Origin: Ohtaekwangia sp036503775
GTDB lineage: Bacteria > Bacteroidota > Bacteroidia > Cytophagales > Cyclobacteriaceae
DNA: 33,641 bases
NCBI GenBank assembly: GCA_036503775.1
Contig: DASXWH010000009.1
Location: 1-33,641, forward strand
Direction of reading: 5' to 3'
The notes beneath the pieces are model-generated. The model searched no databases. It was not told the DNA's origin and worked only from the letters and a program-made list of their open reading frames with translations. Position 1 is the stretch's first letter. Each line of letters starts with the position of its first letter. Positions 33,614-33,641 of the stretch are shown here, in pieces. The position numbers and the translations under genes are program-made.

Positions 33614-33641
33614 AAAGGCTTCCGGAAACGGAGGCCTTTTT
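33614..33641 (+). terminator. terminator of the ECF/DUF4097 operon
   Basis: An 11-base stem AAAGGCTTCCG / CGGAGGCCTTT with one G-U pair, a GAAA tetraloop, and a run of Ts reaching the window edge. It is an intrinsic terminator 23 bases after the last DUF4097 stop codon. The T tract may continue past the window. Confidence 0.85.

Noticed and set aside
1..33641. CRISPR arrays, insertion sequences, phage genes or toxin-antitoxin pairs
   Set aside because: No regularly spaced repeats, transposase or integrase motifs, or small two-gene toxin modules were seen on either strand.

Overview
The window looks like a chromosomal segment of a Bacteroidota bacterium, most likely of the Cytophagales type. 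The evidence is a SusC/SusD pair, Bacteroidota-style lipoproteins, -7 elements of the TAnnTTTG type, and DUF4136, DUF4097, DUF3857 and Reg_prop/Y_Y_Y proteins. No mobile element, CRISPR array or phage gene was seen. The genes are tightly packed, no gene-free gap exceeds 300 bases, and none of the genes looks broken.

Layout. (1) 75-4376 (+): an orphan TPR-type sensor histidine kinase, then methionyl-tRNA synthetase (metG). (2) 4429-7042 (-): a housekeeping cluster prs-rplY-pth plus a small thiamine-binding (MTH1187-type) protein, with a strong terminator between rplY and pth. tRNA-Gln(TTG) lies just upstream of prs. (3) 7297-12577 (-): a DUF4136 lipoprotein, the large one-piece FGAM synthase purL, and an alpha/beta hydrolase. 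(4) 12702-16590 (+): an ECF sigma factor with a small membrane protein, then a DUF3857 protein whose transglutaminase-like domain has lost its catalytic Cys and His, then a coiled-coil membrane protein. (5) 16614-25100 (-): a polysaccharide-utilisation locus susC-susD-surface glycan-binding lipoprotein-GH16-GH16, probably for a laminarin-like beta-1,3-glucan. It is divergent from (6) 25343-28273 (+), a one-piece membrane regulator with a periplasmic propeller, Y_Y_Y domain, one membrane span and LuxR-type HTH. (7) 28283-30223 (-): an orphan CHASE3-PAS histidine kinase. (8) 30378-33590 (+): an ECF sigma factor, a membrane anti-sigma candidate with HEAT-like repeats, and two exported DUF4097 beta-repeat proteins, closed by a terminator at the window's right edge.

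How the genes work together. The best-supported functional unit is units 5 and 6. The regulator is presumably tuned to a glucan fragment in the periplasm and acts on the susC promoter. A perfect 17-bp palindrome with flanking ACTACATC repeats sits just upstream of a plausible susC promoter and is the best candidate operator. Two large stem-loops in the gaps before each GH16 gene suggest that the transport/binding genes and the enzyme genes accumulate at different mRNA levels. The second candidate system is unit 8, a four-gene ECF/HEAT/DUF4097 module whose stimulus is unknown. The rest is housekeeping: translation, PRPP and purine synthesis.
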